Assembly (NCBI GenBank): GCA_016720465.1
Contig: JADKKO010000004.1
Location: 806,001 to 870,000 of the forward strand
DNA from: Holophagaceae bacterium
Lineage (GTDB): Bacteria; Acidobacteriota; Holophagae; Holophagales; Holophagaceae
DNA length: 64,000 bases
Reading direction: 5' to 3'
Shown here: positions 54,394-64,000 of the stretch, in pieces
Position numbering within the stretch: position 1 is the stretch's first letter
Layout: every line of letters begins with the position of its first letter
Position numbers and translations under genes: made by a program
The notes under the pieces: generated by a model
What the model was told of the DNA's origin: nothing
Databases searched by the model: none
The model's input: the letters and a program-made list of their open reading frames with translations, nothing else

Positions 54394-55975
54394 TCTCCTT
54401 AATTGTCCGCGGGCTGATCCAGCGCACGAGATTCAGGATGGACCCGGCCTTGTCGTTGGTGCCGGAGGCGCGGGCGCCGCCGAAGGGCTGCTGGCCCACC
54501 ACCGCGCCGGTGGGCTTGTCGTTGATATAGAAATTCCCGGCGGCGTTGCGGAGCAGGTCCATGGCCTGCTGCACGGCTTTGCGGTCCTGGCTGAAGACCG
54601 CGCCGGTGAGGGCGTAGGCGCTGGTCTGATCCACGGTGTGCAGGATCTCCGTCCAGTGGTGCTCGTCGTAGACATGCACCGTGAGCACGGGGCCGAACAG
54701 CTCATCGCGCATGGTTGCGTACTTCGGATCCTTGGCCACGATCACCGTGGGCCGCACGAAGTAGCCGATCGAGTCATCGCACTGGCCACCCACCAGGATG
54801 CTGGCGTCGCTGGAGGCTTTCGCTGCTTCGATGGCGTCCTTTTGCGTCTGGAAAGAGCCCGCGTCGATGACCGCGCCCATGAAATTGGAGAAGTCGCCCA
54901 CGTCGCCCATCTTGATGCTTTCCACCTGGGCCGCGAGCTGGTCCTTCACCTTGGGCCAGAGGTTGGAGGGAATGTACACGCGGCTGGCGGCGCTGCACTT
55001 CTGCCCCTGGTATTCGAAAGCCCCGCGCACGATGGCGGTCACCAGCGCCTGGGGATCGGCGCTGGGATGGGCCAGGATGAAATCCTTGCCGCCGGTCTCG
55101 CCCACCAGCCGGGGATAGGCGCGGTACTTGGCGATGTTGGCGCCGATGGACTTCCACATCCCGTGGAACACGGAGGTGGAGCCCGTGAAGTGGATGCCCG
55201 CCAGGTGGCTGTCCGCGAGGACAGGATCGCCGATCGACCGGCCCGATCCGTAGACCAGGTTGATGACGCCGTCCGGCAGGCCCGCGGCCTTCAGCAGTTC
55301 CATGAGGAAGTGAGCGCTGTAGACGGCCGTGGAGGCGGGCTTCCAGATGACCGTGTTGCCGCAGAGCGCCGGCGCCGTGGGGAGATTGCCCGCGATGGAG
55401 GTGAAGTTGAAGGGCGTGACTGCGAACACGAAGCCTTCGAGGGGCCGGTGCTCCAGGCGGTTCCACATGCCCGCTTGAGAATCTGGCTGTTCCTTCAGGA
55501 GCTGCTGGTAGAAGGCCACGTTGAAGCGGAAGAAATCGACCAGCTCGCAGGCCGAATCGATCTCGGCCTGATGGCAGGTCTTGCTCTGGCCCAGCATGGT
55601 GGCGGCGTTGATGGTGTCGCGCCAGGGCCCCGCCAGCAGGTCCGCGGCCTTGAGGAAGACCGCCGCGCGGGCGTCCCAGGGCATCGCCGCCCATTCCTTG
55701 TGGGCGTGCATGGCCCCGTGGATGGCGAGTTTCACTTCCTCGGCCCCGCCCATGTGGTAGTCGCCGAGCACGTGCTGATGGTCGTGCGGCACCACTGCCT
55801 TCCCCTTTTTTTCCGAATGGATGTGGTGGCCGTTGATGACCATCGGGATATCCAGTTTCCCGGAGCCCATCTCCTTCAGTTTGGCCTTCAGGCCCGCCCG
55901 CTCTGGTGTTCCCGGCGCGTAGGTCTTCACGGGCTCATTGATGGGAGTGGGGACTTTGAAGATGCCGAGGGACAT
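54344..55975 (-). CDS. pruA: L-glutamate gamma-semialdehyde (P5C) dehydrogenase
   Basis: 543 residues. It oxidises pyrroline-5-carboxylate/glutamate semialdehyde to glutamate in proline catabolism. The motifs are VFAVTPFNFTSIAGNL, FTGSTSVFHGMW, the general base Glu in VGETGGKD, the catalytic Cys in YQGQKCSAASR, and PFGGARASGTNDKAG near the end. The length and PVINGHHIH-type start match the single-domain group like human ALDH4A1, not the PutA fusion. The current last 15 codons lie in a 142-bp repeat unit; a synonymously different copy stands further downstream. Confidence 0.95.
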   Translation of the reverse strand: MSLGIFKVPTPINEPVKTYAPGTPERAGLKAKLKEMGSGKLDIPMVINGHHIHSEKKGKAVVPHDHQHVLGDYHMGGAEEVKLAIHGAMHAHKEWAAMPWDARAAVFLKAADLLAGPWRDTINAATMLGQSKTCHQAEIDSACELVDFFRFNVAFYQQLLKEQPDSQAGMWNRLEHRPLEGFVFAVTPFNFTSIAGNLPTAPALCGNTVIWKPASTAVYSAHFLMELLKAAGLPDGVINLVYGSGRSIGDPVLADSHLAGIHFTGSTSVFHGMWKSIGANIAKYRAYPRLVGETGGKDFILAHPSADPQALVTAIVRGAFEYQGQKCSAASRVYIPSNLWPKVKDQLAAQVESIKMGDVGDFSNFMGAVIDAGSFQTQKDAIEAAKASSDASILVGGQCDDSIGYFVRPTVIVAKDPKYATMRDELFGPVLTVHVYDEHHWTEILHTVDQTSAYALTGAVFSQDRKAVQQAMDLLRNAAGNFYINDKPTGAVVGQQPFGGARASGTNDKAGSILNLVRWISPRTIKETFVPATDYRYPFMQGE

Positions 55976-56022
55976 GGGGGCTCCAGAAAACGATCATTGT
56001 AGGGCGGGCGGAGTGTGATCTA

Positions 56023-56099
56023 AGCCATGAGCTATGAGCGATCAGCTATGAGCCATGAGCCATGAGCTATGAGCTATGAGGGTCGAGCCGACAGCCACC
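56023..56099. repeat. heptamer array, 11 units
   Basis: Eleven consecutive heptads all beginning AG, mostly AGCCATG and AGCTATG, degenerate toward the right while keeping the period of seven. It lies upstream of pruA and before the HU terminator. Confidence 0.88.
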
Positions 56100-56139
56100 G
56101 GGCCGGTTCAATGGTGGCATCGGGGCGCGGGAAAAACAA

Positions 56140-56165
56140 AATCGGCGCCCCCGGGGGCGCCGATT
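56140..56165 (-). terminator. intrinsic terminator of the HU gene
   Basis: A perfect 13-bp stem (AATCGGCGCCCCC and its complement) is followed on the minus strand by TTTTGTTTTT. Confidence 0.95.
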
Positions 56166-56191
56166 CTCAAAGTTCGTGGCTCGAAGCCGAA

Positions 56192-56491
56192 TTACATCTG
56201 ATCCTTCAGGCCTTTGGCGACCTTGAAGACGACCTTGCGGCCGGCGGGAATGCTGATCTTTTCGCCGGTCTTGGGGTTGCGGCCCATCTTGGGCTTGGTG
56301 TCGCGCACTTCGAAGGTGCCCAGGCCGAAAAGGTTCACGCGGTTGCCGGAGAGCAGCACCGCCACGACATCGTCGCGCAGGCTGTCGATGACGGCTTTGG
56401 CCTTGGCTTTGGTGAGGTCGTGGCTCTCGGCCAGCTTGGCGGCGAGCTCGGCGATGCCTGCGGTATCCGGCTTGGTGGTGGTTTTGGTCAT
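56192..56491 (-). CDS. HU-family DNA-binding protein
   Basis: 99 residues. A dimeric nucleoid protein that bends DNA. The N-terminal helices (GIAELAAKLAESHDLTKAKA) and the beta arm with the signature GLGTFEVRDTKPKMGRNPKT are intact, including the NP hinge that inserts into DNA. A short threonine/lysine-rich lead precedes the usual start, and AAGGAG stands before ATG 56491. A strong terminator follows. It lies downstream of the L9 gene, separated by 120 bp. Confidence 0.95.
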   Translation of the reverse strand: MTKTTTKPDTAGIAELAAKLAESHDLTKAKAKAVIDSLRDDVVAVLLSGNRVNLFGLGTFEVRDTKPKMGRNPKTGEKISIPAGRKVVFKVAKGLKDQM

Positions 56492-56612
56492 GGATGCTCC
56501 TTGAAAAAGGTCCGAGAAAGCCTGGGGAATTCCACCCCCTGGGCTCCAGGAATGGGTCAGGAATCGGCCACGCTGATCCGTTCGCGGATCGGCGGCCGGG
56601 TGATGGATGGAT

Positions 56613-57059
56613 CTACTCGGCCTGGGCGGCCACTTCCAGGTTCAGCTTGGCGATGACGCCCTGGTAGAGACGGATCTCGACCACGTAGGCGCCCACTTCC
56701 TTGATCTGCGGCACCACGATGGTGTGGCGGTCCACGATGAAGCCCTTGGTCTTGAGCTGGTCGGCCACTTCGGCGTTGGTGACGCTGCCGAAGAGGTGGC
56801 CGGTGGCGCCGGCCTTCTTGGCGAAGGAGAGGCTGATGGCGCTGAGCTTCTCGGCCAGAGTCTGGGCATCGGCCAGTTCCTTGGCGCGGAGCTTCTGGGC
56901 GCGCTCTTTTTCAAGCTCGATCTGGCGCTTGTTGCCCGCGGTCACGGGCAGGGCCAGCTTGCGGGGGAGGAGGAAGTTGCGGGCGTAGCCGTCCTTCACG
57001 GTCACCACGTCGCCGCGCTGGCCGAGCTTCGCCACGTTGTCGATCAAGAGGATTTCCAT
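56613..57059 (-). CDS. rplI: 50S ribosomal protein L9
   Basis: 148 residues. The N-terminal domain signature LGQRGDVVTVKDGYARNFLLP is intact, followed by the long connecting helix (QIELEKERAQKLRAKELADA) and the C-terminal domain with GHLFGSVTNAEVADQL. The protein binds 23S rRNA at the base of the L1 stalk. GGAG is 5 nt before ATG 57059. The usual rpsF-rpsR partners are absent here, so it is a free-standing gene, divergent from the PilZ gene. Confidence 0.97.
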   Translation of the reverse strand: MEILLIDNVAKLGQRGDVVTVKDGYARNFLLPRKLALPVTAGNKRQIELEKERAQKLRAKELADAQTLAEKLSAISLSFAKKAGATGHLFGSVTNAEVADQLKTKGFIVDRHTIVVPQIKEVGAYVVEIRLYQGVIAKLNLEVAAQAE

Positions 57060-57283
57060 TGCTGCTCCAGGATGGATGGCCAGCGCGTTGTGCGTTGTTC
57101 CCGCTTGGTTAGGTAGGAGACCAGGCTCCGACCAGGATGGCTGCCCCGGGTAGGCCCGTTCCAGGTGGAAACCCGGTCCGGGTGGGGAGCCTCCGTTCCC
57201 GCGATGGGTTGAGGCCGTTCAAACGAAGCGCTTAGTCTATCCTGATCCTGTCCGATGCCCAAGCAGGAATCCTGGGGAGTCCA

Positions 57284-57658
57284 ATGGCCGAGTTCACCGA
57301 ACGCCGCGACAACCGCCGCATCGCGCTGGGACCGGGGCATACGATCCGGTTCCGGGTCGGCGGGCGCATCTTCAAGGACATCCGCATCACGAACATCAGC
57401 GGGAGCGGCCTTTTCGCCACCGTGGACCGGGGCGAGGCCGGACTCTTCGAGAAGGGCGTGCTGCTCGAGGACCTGGTGCTGGACCATCCCCTCCTCCCCA
57501 AGGGCCACATCCGCGCCCAGGTGGTCTATACGCTGGGGCAGGCTCCCGAGACTCCCGCCATGGCCTTTGTGGGCATGGGCATGCATTTTCTCGAGATGCC
57601 CAAGAAAACCCAGGAAGACCTGAACAATTTCGTCGCGGCGGCCATGGGCGAGGCGTAG
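57284..57658 (+). CDS. PilZ domain c-di-GMP-binding protein
   Basis: 124 residues, a stand-alone PilZ domain. The RxxxR-type site is ERRDNRR at the N-terminus and the DxSxxG equivalent is ITNISGSGLFA; the C-terminal GMGMHFLEM strand completes the barrel. These proteins sense c-di-GMP and often act on type IV pili or motility. It is a single gene, divergent from rplI, with a CTCAAGT repeat array just after it. Confidence 0.88.
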   Translation: MAEFTERRDNRRIALGPGHTIRFRVGGRIFKDIRITNISGSGLFATVDRGEAGLFEKGVLLEDLVLDHPLLPKGHIRAQVVYTLGQAPETPAMAFVGMGMHFLEMPKKTQEDLNNFVAAAMGEA

Positions 57659-57670
57659 GCGGCCGCACGT

Positions 57671-57705
57671 CTCAAGTCTCAAGTCTCAAGTCTCAAGTCC
57701 CAAGT
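57671..57705. repeat. heptamer array CTCAAGT x5
   Basis: Four exact CTCAAGT units and a fifth CCCAAGT lie between the PilZ gene and the convergent aminotransferase end. Confidence 0.9.
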
Positions 57706-57715
57706 CGGAAGCGAG

Positions 57716-58843
57716 CTATTTTCTTCCGAAGAATCCGAGGATGGCGGTGGCCACGTCTTCGAGCATGGCTTCGTTCATCTCGGGGTAGACCGGGATGCTG
57801 AGCACTTCCGCGGCGGCCGCTTCGCTTTCGGGGAATTGACTCTTCTTGTAGCCCAGATCCTCGAAGCAGGGCTGTTCGTGCAAGCAGATGGGATAGTAGA
57901 TGGCGCTGCCGATGCCAAGCGCTTTCAGGTGGGCTTGCAGGGCATCGCGCCTGCCGCCGGGCACGCGGAGCGTGAACTGGTTGTAGATGTGGCGGCCGTC
58001 GGGCACCACTTCCTGGGGCATCCGGGCCTCATCGGGCGCCAGGTCCTTCATCCGGCGGTGGTACCAGGCGGCATGCTTGCGGCGGCCCTCGTGCCAGCCC
58101 TCGAGCATCTCCAGCTTGGCCCGGAGGACCAGCGCCTGCACCTCGTCCAGGCGGCCGTTCATGCCCACTTCGTGATGGACGTAGACGGGCTCCATGCCGT
58201 GGACCCGGAGGCGGCGGACGCGGGCATGCAGGGCTTCATCGTCGCGGATGACCGTCAGGCCCGCATCGCCGAAGGCGCCGAGGTTCTTGGTCGGGTAGAA
58301 GCTGAAGGCGGTCATCTCGCCGAATTGTCCGGCGTTCAGGCCCCAGCCTTTGGCGCCCATGCTCTGGCAGGCATCCTCGATGACGGGGATGCCGAACTGG
58401 GCCGCGGCTTCGCAGATGGCGGGCATATCCGCCAACTGGCCGAAGAGGTGCACCGGGAGGATGGCCTTGGTACGGGGCGTGATGGCCGCTTCCACGAGCG
58501 CGCCCGTGGTGTTGAAGCTCTGGGGATCCAGGTCCACGAACACCGGCTTGGCGCCCAGCCTCGACACCACGCCCGCCGTGGCGAAAAAGGTGAAGGTGGG
58601 CATGATGACCTCGTCGCCGGCCTTCACGCCCAGGGCCATGAGCGCCACCAGCAGGGCGTCCGTGCCGCTGCTCATGCCCACGCCGAACTTGGCCCCCGCG
58701 TAGGCCGCGATCTCGGCTTCCAGGCCCTTCACGTTATCGCCCAGGATGAAGCTGGAGCGGTCGATGAGCCCGCCGATGCCGTCAAGGATCTTCTGCTTCA
58801 CGGCCTGGTTCTGGATGGAGAGATCAAGCATCGGGACGGACAT
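57716..58843 (-). CDS. DegT/DnrJ/EryC1 family sugar aminotransferase
   Basis: 375 residues. A PLP enzyme that aminates keto sugars for surface polysaccharides. The cofactor lysine is in FSFYPTKNLGAFGDAG, with the substrate motifs GMSSGTDALLVALMAL, PVIEDACQSMGA and GMNGRLDEVQA. I chose ATG 58843 with GGAGG 6 nt upstream. It is downstream of lysS on the same strand, separated by an inverted repeat. No sugar-nucleotide cluster is adjacent, so the substrate is not known. Confidence 0.9.
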   Translation of the reverse strand: MSVPMLDLSIQNQAVKQKILDGIGGLIDRSSFILGDNVKGLEAEIAAYAGAKFGVGMSSGTDALLVALMALGVKAGDEVIMPTFTFFATAGVVSRLGAKPVFVDLDPQSFNTTGALVEAAITPRTKAILPVHLFGQLADMPAICEAAAQFGIPVIEDACQSMGAKGWGLNAGQFGEMTAFSFYPTKNLGAFGDAGLTVIRDDEALHARVRRLRVHGMEPVYVHHEVGMNGRLDEVQALVLRAKLEMLEGWHEGRRKHAAWYHRRMKDLAPDEARMPQEVVPDGRHIYNQFTLRVPGGRRDALQAHLKALGIGSAIYYPICLHEQPCFEDLGYKKSQFPESEAAAAEVLSIPVYPEMNEAMLEDVATAILGFFGRK

Positions 58844-58911
58844 GGGAGCCTCCAAAATCTGGAACCGCGAATGGCGCGAATGATCGCTAATTAATAAAAC
58901 AAATGAAGTTT

Positions 58912-60426
<1,515 letters not shown>

Positions 60427-60490
60427 TGGATCTCCAGACCTGGATCTGCCAGTTTAGCGCGATGGAACGATGGGTCTGAGGGGGGATTCT

Positions 60491-60610
60491 GGGTTGAGAG
60501 TTGAGAGTTGAGAGTCGAGGAGTCGAGGAGTTAAAAAGTTAAAAAGTTAAATAAAGTTAAAAGGCCGAGGGGCTTCTTGACTTTTCGACTTTTCAACTTT
60601 TTAACATTCG
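60491..60610. repeat. heptamer array and AT-rich hairpin
   Basis: GGGTTGA, two GAGTTGA and GAGTCGA heptads pass into eight-base GTTAAAAA-type units, then an imperfect hairpin centred on AAAAGGCC-GAG-GGGCTTCTT (arms to about 60605). It lies between lysS and the DUF3187 gene. Confidence 0.8.
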
Positions 60611-60615
60611 ACTGA

Positions 60616-61584
60616 TTAAAACCGGTAGCCCGCGAACAGCGTGAGATCCGGAGCGAAATAGCTGCCGGCCTCCTCGCTCAGGCCGAACCGCCAGTGCGGA
60701 AGCCGCTTGTGGCTCACGGTCCAGTGCTGCTGCATGCCGTCCTTGTCCACCCGGACCAGGTCCAGGTGATAGGGGTTCTCGATGTAGCCGACGCTCAGTT
60801 CCACGCCCAGGCCGCCGAAGAAACCCTCGCCCTCGCCCTGGTACCCGCCGCCCAGCCAGGCCCGGGTGAAAGAGCGCTGCGTGAGCACCGCCTTGAAGGG
60901 GCTGTCCTTGGGGAGGCCGAAGAACACGCGCTCGGCCTGGGTGAAGGCGTGCCAGCGCCCGGAGCGCTTCCAGAGCGCGCCGCCCACGAGTCCATCCGCG
61001 CTGCCGGTGCCGGTCAGGTTCTCGCGCTTGCCCGTGGGCAATTGCACCGAGAAGCCGAAGCGTCCGCCGGCGTCCCTGGTCCCGAAGGGCCTCACCCAGG
61101 CGAGGTCAGGTTCCATGAACACTGTGCCGGGATCCTCCAGGTCCACGACCACCACGCCATCCCGCTCCATCCGGTAGTGGAACTGGTATTTCGGGGCGAG
61201 GTTGCGGCCGCCCTGGGGGATGCTGAGCGCGTCGTGATAGCTGGTGAAGGCCTGGTCCGCGATGCCGCCGGAGCGGGCCACGGCGCGCAGGCGCAGGTTG
61301 ATGAACCCGCCCCAGAGCGGCGCCGCCAGATCCGCCGTGAGCTGCCACTCCTCGCCATCCAGGATCGCGTGGGTCCGGGAATCGCCGCTGACGGCGCGGT
61401 CCGGGCGGAGGAACTGAGATGTGGCTTCCAGGGATAGATGGTTCCGCCCCTCCGGCAGCGGGTCCGGAAAGATCTCCATCCAGGCCACGCGGTTGGGCCT
61501 CGGCGTCGGCGCCCCGCCTGGGTCCTGGGCGGCGAGCGTTCCGCACAGAATCGCTGCCGCCGCCAGGCGGCCCGCAGGCTTCAC
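60616..61584 (-). CDS. DUF3187 outer-membrane-type protein
   Basis: 322 residues. A signal peptide (about 1-19) precedes a beta-rich protein that ends in the aromatic LTLFAGYRF, as barrel proteins do. The DUF3187 pattern appears in TSYHDALSIPQGGRNLAPK and RFGFSVQLPTGKRENLTGTG. Function unknown. It overlaps the upstream gene by 4 nt (ATGA), so the two form a pair. Downstream are the heptamer repeats. Confidence 0.85.
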   Translation of the reverse strand: MKPAGRLAAAAILCGTLAAQDPGGAPTPRPNRVAWMEIFPDPLPEGRNHLSLEATSQFLRPDRAVSGDSRTHAILDGEEWQLTADLAAPLWGGFINLRLRAVARSGGIADQAFTSYHDALSIPQGGRNLAPKYQFHYRMERDGVVVVDLEDPGTVFMEPDLAWVRPFGTRDAGGRFGFSVQLPTGKRENLTGTGSADGLVGGALWKRSGRWHAFTQAERVFFGLPKDSPFKAVLTQRSFTRAWLGGGYQGEGEGFFGGLGVELSVGYIENPYHLDLVRVDKDGMQQHWTVSHKRLPHWRFGLSEEAGSYFAPDLTLFAGYRF

Positions 61585-62054
61585 CGGATCTCCTGGACCA
61601 GCACGATGCCCAGGTTTTCACCTGCCAATGGTTCCGCCAACAAGGAGCGGCCTGCCACGACGAGGCGGACCGGCTCCGCCGCACGGTTTTCGGCATCCGG
61701 CGGGGCGATGGATTTCCACGCGGTTTCGGCGTCGGCGTCCCCGCCCCAGATCTTGCGGCCGCCCTCGGCGAGGCCCGCCTCCAGCCAGCCCGGCGTGGGT
61801 TCCACCACCAGGCCCGTGGCCCGGTCGGCAAAGGCCGCGATGGATTTCAGTTTCCGGAAGCCCGCGCGGTAGCGGCCCATGCTGAAGGCCGCATCCTTCT
61901 GGAAAGCCGCCAGTTCATCCTCCGCCCTGATCTTGCCGCGCCACAGGCGGTGCGCCAGGATCGCCGTGAAGAAAAGGGCCGCCAGGATCGCCAGCAAACC
62001 CGCATCGGGAGTCCGGGAAAGCGCGGGTACTTGAGCCAGTGTGATGGTGGTCAC
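61581..62054 (-). CDS. membrane-anchored protein of unknown function
   Basis: About 157 residues from GTG 62054, which has GGGAG about 9 nt upstream; the frame is open further up but without a site. One N-terminal membrane helix (LLAILAALFFTAILAHRLW) is followed by a helical segment and a beta-rich cytosolic or periplasmic part ending in ENLGIVLVQEIR. It overlaps the DUF3187 gene by 4 nt and is divergent from citrate synthase. No family recognised. Confidence 0.65.
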   Translation of the reverse strand: MTTITLAQVPALSRTPDAGLLAILAALFFTAILAHRLWRGKIRAEDELAAFQKDAAFSMGRYRAGFRKLKSIAAFADRATGLVVEPTPGWLEAGLAEGGRKIWGGDADAETAWKSIAPPDAENRAAEPVRLVVAGRSLLAEPLAGENLGIVLVQEIR

Positions 62055-62197
62055 GTTTGGGTGCTCCCATGGAAGGCTTAAAGTGTAGCAAAACCGCGGG
62101 CTGGAACGCCCCATGCCGCCCCCGGGGAACAGCCGAACCTTGGCCCCCGCATGGGCCGCGCGATAGACTTACAGGCTTCAAAAAAACGGGAGGGACC

Positions 62198-63514
62198 ATG
62201 ACCAAATTGATTGAAAAACTTCGAGAGAAGATCGAAGCCCAACGACCTCATACGGCGGCCCTCGTCAAGGAGCATGGCGATGTGGTCATCGACCACGTGA
62301 CCATCAGCCAGGTCGTGGGCGGCGCGCGCGACGTGAAATGCCTGGTGTCGGACATCTCCTACCTGGATCCTCTGGAAGGGATCCGGCTGCGCGGCAAGAA
62401 CATTCCGGAGACTTTCGCGGCTCTGCCCAAGGCGCCGGGCGACGAATATCCGTCGGTGGAATCCTTCTGGTATTTCCTGCTGACCGGCGAGGCTCCGGAC
62501 GCCGAGGCCGTCGCGGAAATCAAGGCGGACTTCAAGTACCGCGCCAAGGTCCCGGCCTATGTCTTCGACGTGCTGCGGGCCCTGCCCAAGGACACGCATC
62601 CCATGGTGATGCTCTCCACGGCCGTGCTTTCCATGCAGCGCGAGAGCAAGTTCACGCACTTCTACCACCATGGCTTCAAGAAGGACCGCGCCTGGGAGTA
62701 CATGTACGAAGACGCCACGGACATCATCGCCAAGCTGCCTGAAATCGCGGCCTTCATCTACCGCCACAAGTACAAGGGCGGCGACATCATCGGCCCCGAC
62801 ACCAAGCTGGATTTCGGCGGGAATTTCGCGCACATGATGGGCTTCCCCAAGCCCTACGACGACGTGGCGCGCATGTACTTCATCATCCACTCGGACCACG
62901 AAGTCGGAAACGTCAGCGCCCACACCACGCACCTGGTGGGCAGCGCCTTGAGCGACGCCTACTACGCATTCTCCGCCGGGCTCAACGGCCTGGCGGGACC
63001 GCTCCACGGCCTGGCCAACCAGGAGGTCCTGGAATGGGTCCTGAAGTTCCAGGAAAAGCTCCATGGCGCCGAACCCACGGAGGAAAACGTCCGCGTGGCG
63101 CTTTGGGACACGCTCAACGAAGGCCATGTCATTCCGGGCTACGGGCACGCGGTGCTGCGCCGCACGGATCCGCGCTACGAGGCCCAGCTGCAGTTCGCGC
63201 AGAAGCACATGCCGGACGATGCGGTGTTCAAGCTGGTGCAGATGATCTACATCGTGGCGCCGAAGGTCCTCACCGAGCAGGGCAAGACCAAGAACCCATG
63301 GCCGAACGTGGACGCTGCCAGCGGCATGATCCAGTACCACTACGGCCTGCGCGAGTATGACTTCTACACCGTGCTCTTCGGCGTGGGCCGCGCCCTCGGC
63401 GTGCTGGCGAACCTGACCTGGGACCGGGCCCTCGGCTACGCCCTGGAACGCCCGAAGTCGGTCACCACCGCGATGCTCGAGAAGTGGGCCGTGGATGCGA
63501 CCGTAAAGGCATAG
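62198..63514 (+). CDS. citrate synthase, eukaryote-like type
   Basis: 438 residues. It joins acetyl-CoA and oxaloacetate to citrate. The catalytic residues are in GPLHGLANQEVLEW (His), PGYGHAVLRRTDPR (His) and WPNVDAASGMIQYHYG (Asp). SDHEVGNVSAHTTHLVGSAL is nearly the mitochondrial pattern, unlike the E. coli type. This form is known from Geobacteraceae. GGGAGG stands before ATG 62198 and a strong terminator follows. The next TCA-cycle gene is not adjacent. Confidence 0.95.
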   Translation: MTKLIEKLREKIEAQRPHTAALVKEHGDVVIDHVTISQVVGGARDVKCLVSDISYLDPLEGIRLRGKNIPETFAALPKAPGDEYPSVESFWYFLLTGEAPDAEAVAEIKADFKYRAKVPAYVFDVLRALPKDTHPMVMLSTAVLSMQRESKFTHFYHHGFKKDRAWEYMYEDATDIIAKLPEIAAFIYRHKYKGGDIIGPDTKLDFGGNFAHMMGFPKPYDDVARMYFIIHSDHEVGNVSAHTTHLVGSALSDAYYAFSAGLNGLAGPLHGLANQEVLEWVLKFQEKLHGAEPTEENVRVALWDTLNEGHVIPGYGHAVLRRTDPRYEAQLQFAQKHMPDDAVFKLVQMIYIVAPKVLTEQGKTKNPWPNVDAASGMIQYHYGLREYDFYTVLFGVGRALGVLANLTWDRALGYALERPKSVTTAMLEKWAVDATVKA

Positions 63515-63536
63515 CGCCAACGAAGCAGTTCCGGGA

Positions 63537-63580
63537 CCGGGCCATGGCGGGAAAAGCCTTCCGCCATGGCCCGGACTTTC
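63537..63580 (+). terminator. intrinsic terminator after citrate synthase
   Basis: A perfect 14-bp stem (CCGGGCCATGGCGG and complement) around a 10-nt loop, followed by ACTTTCTC, 22 nt after the stop. Confidence 0.8.
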
Positions 63581-63674
63581 TCAGGCCGGATAGCGGGCGG
63601 CCAATGTTTTTTTCACACAAGAACTTGATCCATTCCCGGTCTGGCGGATACTCGGGTGAAACCTCGAGGTCCCC

Positions 63675-64000
63675 ATGTCCAAGATCTTCCGGCCCGGATG
63701 GGCCCTGCCCTTCCTGTTGGCGGCCTCGACCGCTGCCGCCCAGTCCGTCACCTCGCCCTTCGCGATCATCGCGGAACAGTCCCGGACCGCCATCTCCATC
63801 CAGGGAACCGGGGCCCGGGCCGTGGGGCTGGGGGGAGCTTTCATCGCCCTGGCGGACGATGCCAGCGCGGTGTCCTTCAATCCCGCGGGCCTGGCCCAGC
63901 TGCTCTCTCCGGAATTCAGCCTGGTGGCGGAATCCCTTCAACGGGAGCAGAGCTTTTCCCGCTTCAAGTCCGGGGAGCAGGATTTCGACGATTCCTCCTT
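63675..64000 (+). CDS. outer-membrane protein, 5' end (PorV/UPF0164-like)
   Basis: The first 108 residues of a gene running off the window. A signal peptide (about 1-22, AAAQ) is followed by the typical barrel start GTGARAVGLGGAFIALADDA and SFNPAGLAQL, as in PorV/UPF0164 or FadL-like barrels. GAGG lies 6 nt before ATG 63675. The rest is unseen, so the function is open. Confidence 0.8.
   Translation, partial: MSKIFRPGWALPFLLAASTAAAQSVTSPFAIIAEQSRTAISIQGTGARAVGLGGAFIALADDASAVSFNPAGLAQLLSPEFSLVAESLQREQSFSRFKSGEQDFDDSS

Noticed and set aside
54094..56002. Reading frames on the plus strand over pruA and its tail array
   Set aside because: Antisense by-products; the repeated frames mirror the 142-bp units.

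Overview
The window is about 64 kb of GC-rich, densely packed bacterial chromosome: roughly 60 protein genes, two tRNA genes and one riboswitch. There is no phage, plasmid or transposase gene. The gene set points to a free-living Gram-negative bacterium: a TonB-dependent outer-membrane receptor, lipoproteins with serine/glycine-rich tethers, MEP-pathway isoprenoid genes, an mglBA polarity module, c-di-GMP genes (HD-GYP, PilZ), a eukaryote-like citrate synthase, and an elongation factor P with Asn at position 34. I infer an Acidobacteriota member, probably of the Holophaga/Geothrix type. That is inference from gene style, not a database result.

Layout. 0-7 kb: a DUF6941-like partial gene, a secreted nucleotidase, a secreted unknown, the overlapping xseB-ispA-dxs operon and a DUF4412-like protein. 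7-11 kb: an NtrC-type regulator, a secreted Lys/Ala-rich repeat protein and mglB-mglA, followed by four 160-bp tandem repeats that each carry the 3' end of tRNA-Asn. 11-21 kb: a Crp/Fnr regulator, efp, tRNA-Val, an aminotransferase, a MITE-like element, a glycosyltransferase, recA, a trypsin-TPR protein and moaA. 21-35 kb: a CHASE hybrid kinase, thiC, pfkA, a GDP-mannose pyrophosphorylase, an FHA/RDD membrane-protein operon facing a second long MglA-like GTPase, an E1-like ThiF/MoeB protein and rdgB. 35-40 kb: a cobalamin riboswitch driving btuB-btuF-btuC-btuD. 40-46 kb: two large secreted lipoproteins built from IPT/TIG repeats, one a pectate-lyase-like protein and one a metzincin-like protease. 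46-64 kb: DedA, RNase D, an RlmD-type methyltransferase, GAF-HD-GYP, flavin reductase, MscS, hmgA, pruA, HU, L9, PilZ, a DegT aminotransferase, lysS, DUF3187, citrate synthase and the start of an outer-membrane protein.

How the genes work together. Polarity and surface motility are suggested by mglBA, the MglA-like GTPase, PilZ, HD-GYP and FHA. Vitamin supply appears as cobalamin uptake under B12 control, thiC and moaA. Central and amino-acid metabolism is represented by pfkA, citrate synthase, hmgA (tyrosine) and pruA (proline).

The most unusual content is non-coding. Two loci (tRNA-Asn and pruA) have their 3' ends repeated in tandem by small hairpin-bearing units of 160 and 142 bp. At pruA the outermost, displaced tail encodes the same 15 residues as the current gene end but with many synonymous changes. 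This is the footprint expected if a small element inserted at the gene end and brought its own tail. The 52-61 kb interval also holds four intergenic heptanucleotide arrays and an inverted repeat that supplies the last ten codons of lysS.
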